From NCBI RefSeq assembly GCF_031457455.1, contig NZ_JAVDWU010000015.1:35287-99286 (forward strand): DNA of 64,000 bases. The letters are read 5' to 3'. The notes beneath the pieces are model-generated. The model was not told the DNA's origin. It did not search any database and saw only the letters and a program-made list of their open reading frames with translations. This DNA comes from Hydrogenophaga palleronii_A (lineage in GTDB: Bacteria > Pseudomonadota > Gammaproteobacteria > Burkholderiales > Burkholderiaceae_C). Each line of letters starts with the position of its first letter. Position 1 is the stretch's first letter. Of this stretch, positions 61,854 through 64,000 are shown one piece after another. Position numbers and translations under genes: made by a program.

Positions 61854-62470
61854 GCGAACATCTCCTTGAGCTGGTCGATGGCGCCCTTGGTGACGATCAC
61901 CTTCTTGTAGTGCACCAGCGACACCGGATCAGCGTAGCGCGGCTCCACAACGAGGATGTTGGGCAGGTTGCGCGAGGCCAGATACAGGTTTTCGTCGACT
62001 TCTTCGGCGATCACCAGAACAGACTGCAGGTTCATGGCCTTGAACTTGTCGGCCAGTTGCTTGGTCTTGGGCGAGTCCACCTTCATGGAATCGACCACGG
62101 CCAGACGGCCTTCACGCACCAGTTGCGAGAAGATGGACGCCATGCCGGCGCGATACATCTTCTTGTTGATCTTCTGGGTGAAGTTTTCGTCAGGGCTGTT
62201 CGGGAAAATGCGACCGCCTCCACGCCAGATGGGCGAGGACGTCATACCGGCACGGGCGCGGCCCGTGCCTTTCTGTTTGAACGGCTTTTTGGTCGAGTGC
62301 TTGACCATCTGACGGTCTTTTTGCGCACGCGTACCTTGACGGGCGTTGGCCTGATAGGCCACCACCAGTTGGTGAATCAGCGATTCGTTGTAGTCACGAC
62401 CAAACACGGTTTCGGGCACATCCACATTGGAAGATGCCTGACCCTGGTCATTGAGGAGTTCAACTTGCAT
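61850..62470 (-). CDS. rplD: 50S ribosomal protein L4
   Basis: This 206-residue protein has the tunnel loop KPFKQKGTGRARAGMTSSPI. In E. coli L4 represses its own operon through the S10 leader; no such leader is recognisable here upstream of rplC. It overlaps rplC and rplW by one and four bases. Confidence 0.98.
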   Translation of the reverse strand: MQVELLNDQGQASSNVDVPETVFGRDYNESLIHQLVVAYQANARQGTRAQKDRQMVKHSTKKPFKQKGTGRARAGMTSSPIWRGGGRIFPNSPDENFTQKINKKMYRAGMASIFSQLVREGRLAVVDSMKVDSPKTKQLADKFKAMNLQSVLVIAEEVDENLYLASRNLPNILVVEPRYADPVSLVHYKKVIVTKGAIDQLKEMFA

Positions 62471-63144
62471 CAGTTTGCTCCCTTGTTGACTTTGGCTTTG
62501 ATGGCCGGACGCACGGTCACGAAACCACCTGGGGCGCCGGGCACGGCACCGCGGATCATCAGCAGCTGACGGCTTTCGTCAACACGGAAGATGTCCAGGT
62601 TCTGGATGGTCTTGGTGACGTCACCCATGTGGCCGGTCATTTTCTTGCCAGGGAACACGCGACCTGGATCCTGCGCCATCGAGATCGAGCCGGGCACGTT
62701 GTGCGAACGGCTGTTGCCGTGCGAAGCGCGCTGGGACTTGAAGTTGTGACGCTTGATGGTGCCGGCGAAGCCTTTACCGATCGAGGTACCTTGCACATCC
62801 ACCTTCTGGCCAGCCGCGAAGATCGCGTTGGCAGCCACCACGGCACCGGGCTGGTACTGGGCAGCCACGTCGGAAGCGACGCGGAATTCCTGGATGATTT
62901 CACCCGCTTCGACACCGGCCTTGGCCAGATGTCCCGCAGCGGGCTTGGTGACGCGGGATGCGCGACGTGACCCAAAGGTCACCTGCAGCGCGTCATAGCC
63001 ATCATTGGCTTGAGTTTTGACTTGTGTCACACGGTTGTTCGACACGTCGACCACCGTGACAGGAACTGCGTCCCCGTCATCGGTGAACAGGCGCATCATG
63101 CCCACCTTGCGACCCAACAACCCGAGGGAGTTGCTAAGACTCAT
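62470..63144 (-). CDS. rplC: 50S ribosomal protein L3
   Basis: This protein of 224 residues starts at MSLSNSLGLLGRKVGMMRLF (ATG 63144). The conserved Gln-methylation region is in HGNSRSHNVPGSISMAQDPG with PGKKMTGHMG. A dedicated promoter lies about 155 bp upstream, so it is probably first in its own transcript. Confidence 0.98.
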   Translation of the reverse strand: MSLSNSLGLLGRKVGMMRLFTDDGDAVPVTVVDVSNNRVTQVKTQANDGYDALQVTFGSRRASRVTKPAAGHLAKAGVEAGEIIQEFRVASDVAAQYQPGAVVAANAIFAAGQKVDVQGTSIGKGFAGTIKRHNFKSQRASHGNSRSHNVPGSISMAQDPGRVFPGKKMTGHMGDVTKTIQNLDIFRVDESRQLLMIRGAVPGAPGGFVTVRPAIKAKVNKGAN

Positions 63145-63270
63145 TGTTTTCTCCGTTCCCGACTTCAATTGGCCGGGGCTGATGGTGCATCGATTTCCCC
63201 GAAGGGTTTCGACACGTTTTAGACACACGGCCCGCATCATTGACAGACCGCATCGGCAAAGCCGAACCTC

Positions 63271-63316
63271 CCGGATTTAAATCCGGAAAAGCCTGCAATT
63301 ATAACCAGCAGGCTTT
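63271..63316 (-). terminator. Hairpins downstream of rpsJ and in the rplC leader
   Basis: On the reverse strand, arms AAAGCCTGC (63316-63308) and GCAGGCTTT (63296-63288) with T4 can end the tuf-rpsJ transcript. A second perfect palindrome, CCGGATTTAAATCCGG, lies at 63271-63286. The first hairpin loop contains the TATAAT box of the rplC promoter. Confidence 0.65.
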
Positions 63317-63326
63317 GTTTTGGCAA
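63298..63326 (-). promoter_or_regulatory. Strong promoter for rplC operon
   Basis: On the reverse strand, TTGCCA (63326-63321) and TATAAT (63303-63298) are separated by exactly 17 bp, an excellent sigma-70 match. Transcription would start near 63291, giving a leader of about 145 nt before rplC. Confidence 0.75.
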
Positions 63327-63358
63327 GCTGACCAACACGCATGCGTGTTGGTCAGCTT
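63325..63358. repeat. Perfect 34-bp palindrome after rpsJ
   Basis: The two 17-bp arms meet at GCATGC in the middle with no spacer. It lies 10 bp past the rpsJ stop, is not followed by a T run and touches the -35 box of the rplC promoter. It may stabilise the rpsJ mRNA end or bind a regulator. Confidence 0.7.
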
Positions 63359-63368
63359 GAAATCACAC

Positions 63369-63683
63369 TTACTGCAGCTTGATTTCGACGTCCACGCCTG
63401 CAGGCAGGTCGAGCTTCATCAGGGCATCGACCGTCTTGTCGGTCGGGTCCACGATGTCCATCAGACGCTGATGCGTGCGGATTTCCAGCTGATCGCGGCT
63501 CGTCTTGTTGACGTGGGGCGAACGCAGGATGTCGAAACGTTTCATGCGCGTGGGCAGGGGCACGGGGCCCTTGACGATGGCGCCGGTGCGCTTGGCGGTG
63601 TCGACGATTTCAGCGGCAGACGTATCGATCAGCTTGTAATCGAACGCCTTGAGGCGGATGCGGATTTTTTGCTTGGAAGACAT
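63369..63683 (-). CDS. rpsJ: 30S ribosomal protein S10
   Basis: This protein of 104 residues (KIRIRLKAFDYKLIDTSAAE, GPVPLPTRMKRFDILRSPHV) is of standard length. S10 also acts in antitermination with NusB. It follows tuf by 11 bp and is separated from rplC by 224 bp with hairpins and a promoter, so it likely belongs to the tuf transcript. Confidence 0.98.
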   Translation of the reverse strand: MSSKQKIRIRLKAFDYKLIDTSAAEIVDTAKRTGAIVKGPVPLPTRMKRFDILRSPHVNKTSRDQLEIRTHQRLMDIVDPTDKTVDALMKLDLPAGVDVEIKLQ

Positions 63684-63694
63684 GTGAATGCTCC

Positions 63695-64000
63695 TTAGGC
63701 AATGATCTTGGCCACAACGCCGGCGCCGACGGTACGACCACCTTCGCGGATGGCGAAGCGCAAGCCCTCTTCCATGGCGATGGGGTTGATCAGCTTGACC
63801 GTGATCGACACGTTGTCACCGGGCATGACCATTTCCTTGCCCTCTGGCAGCTCGATGGAACCGGTCACGTCGGTGGTACGGAAGTAGAACTGCGGGCGGT
63901 AGTTGTTGAAGAACGGCGTGTGACGGCCACCTTCGTCCTTGGACAGCACGTAGATCTCACCGGTGAAGTGCGTGTGCGGCTTGATGGAGCCGGGCTTGCA
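63695..64000 (-). CDS. tuf: Elongation factor Tu, C-terminal part (cut by window edge)
   Basis: The last ~101 residues of EF-Tu are visible, with the domain III sequence GGRHTPFFNNYRPQFYFRTT and the C-terminus FAIREGGRTVGAGVVAKIIA. EF-Tu brings aminoacyl-tRNA to the ribosome as a GTP complex. The remainder of the gene lies to the right of the window. Confidence 0.98.
   Translation of the reverse strand, partial: CKPGSIKPHTHFTGEIYVLSKDEGGRHTPFFNNYRPQFYFRTTDVTGSIELPEGKEMVMPGDNVSITVKLINPIAMEEGLRFAIREGGRTVGAGVVAKIIA

Overview
The window looks like chromosomal DNA from a betaproteobacterium of the order Burkholderiales, most likely family Comamonadaceae. The evidence is the GC-rich coding, the gene content and order of the atp and S10-type ribosomal clusters, the lipB-lipA arrangement, the ptsI-ptsH-EIIA set and the close fit of many proteins to Comamonadaceae versions. 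The genus cannot be fixed by eye; Hydrogenophaga or a relative is plausible.

The left 29.7 kb is accessory DNA and the right 34 kb is core chromosome. Positions 1-4925 hold three overlapping genes: a degenerate tyrosine-recombinase-like protein that is open at the window edge, a 934-residue tyrosine recombinase and a 258-residue partner of unknown function. This resembles a recombinase-trio mobile element. A 57-residue membrane microprotein with its own promoter and terminator follows. Positions 5.5-9.1 kb form an integrase module on the minus strand (excisionase-like protein, integrase, two cargo ORFs), divergent from an XRE-family regulator, with a palindromic operator between them.

Positions 9.6-16.6 kb are a likely defence island. 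A compact set comes first: a PIN-GNAT-PUA-like fusion, an ASCH protein and a P-loop kinase-like ATPase. It is followed by an HNH-type protein with a CTG start, a Shedu-like nuclease, a second PD-(D/E)XK nuclease-like protein and a convergent HEPN/Abi-like protein. The first three genes are the best candidate for an undescribed system.

Positions 16.6-28.3 kb carry an ion-homeostasis segment: a P2-type cation ATPase, divergent from a complete Pha/Mrp-type monovalent cation/proton antiporter operon (A+B fused, then C, D, E, F, G), and a tandem universal stress protein. A 48-nt repeat, 45 of 48 identical, lies on both sides of this segment. Decayed integrase and nuclease fragments sit at its right edge. 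The accessory region ends at a tRNA-Arg(CCG) gene whose 5' half is duplicated beside it.

From 29.9 kb the core genes run: a dihaem cytochrome c5, an alpha/beta hydrolase, LemA with two TPM-domain proteins, and a cNMP-binding protein. The full atpIBEFHAGDC operon follows on the minus strand. Next come a D-amino-acid aminotransferase with ybeD, lipB and lipA, the PTS phosphorelay genes, transporters, a CoA-transferase, thioredoxin-fold proteins, and a cytochrome c'/cytochrome b pair. The window closes with a peroxiredoxin and the ribosomal cluster from rpsQ back to rpsJ and tuf, which is cut by the right edge. A strong promoter inside the rpsJ-rplC gap suggests that rplC-rpsQ forms its own transcription unit.
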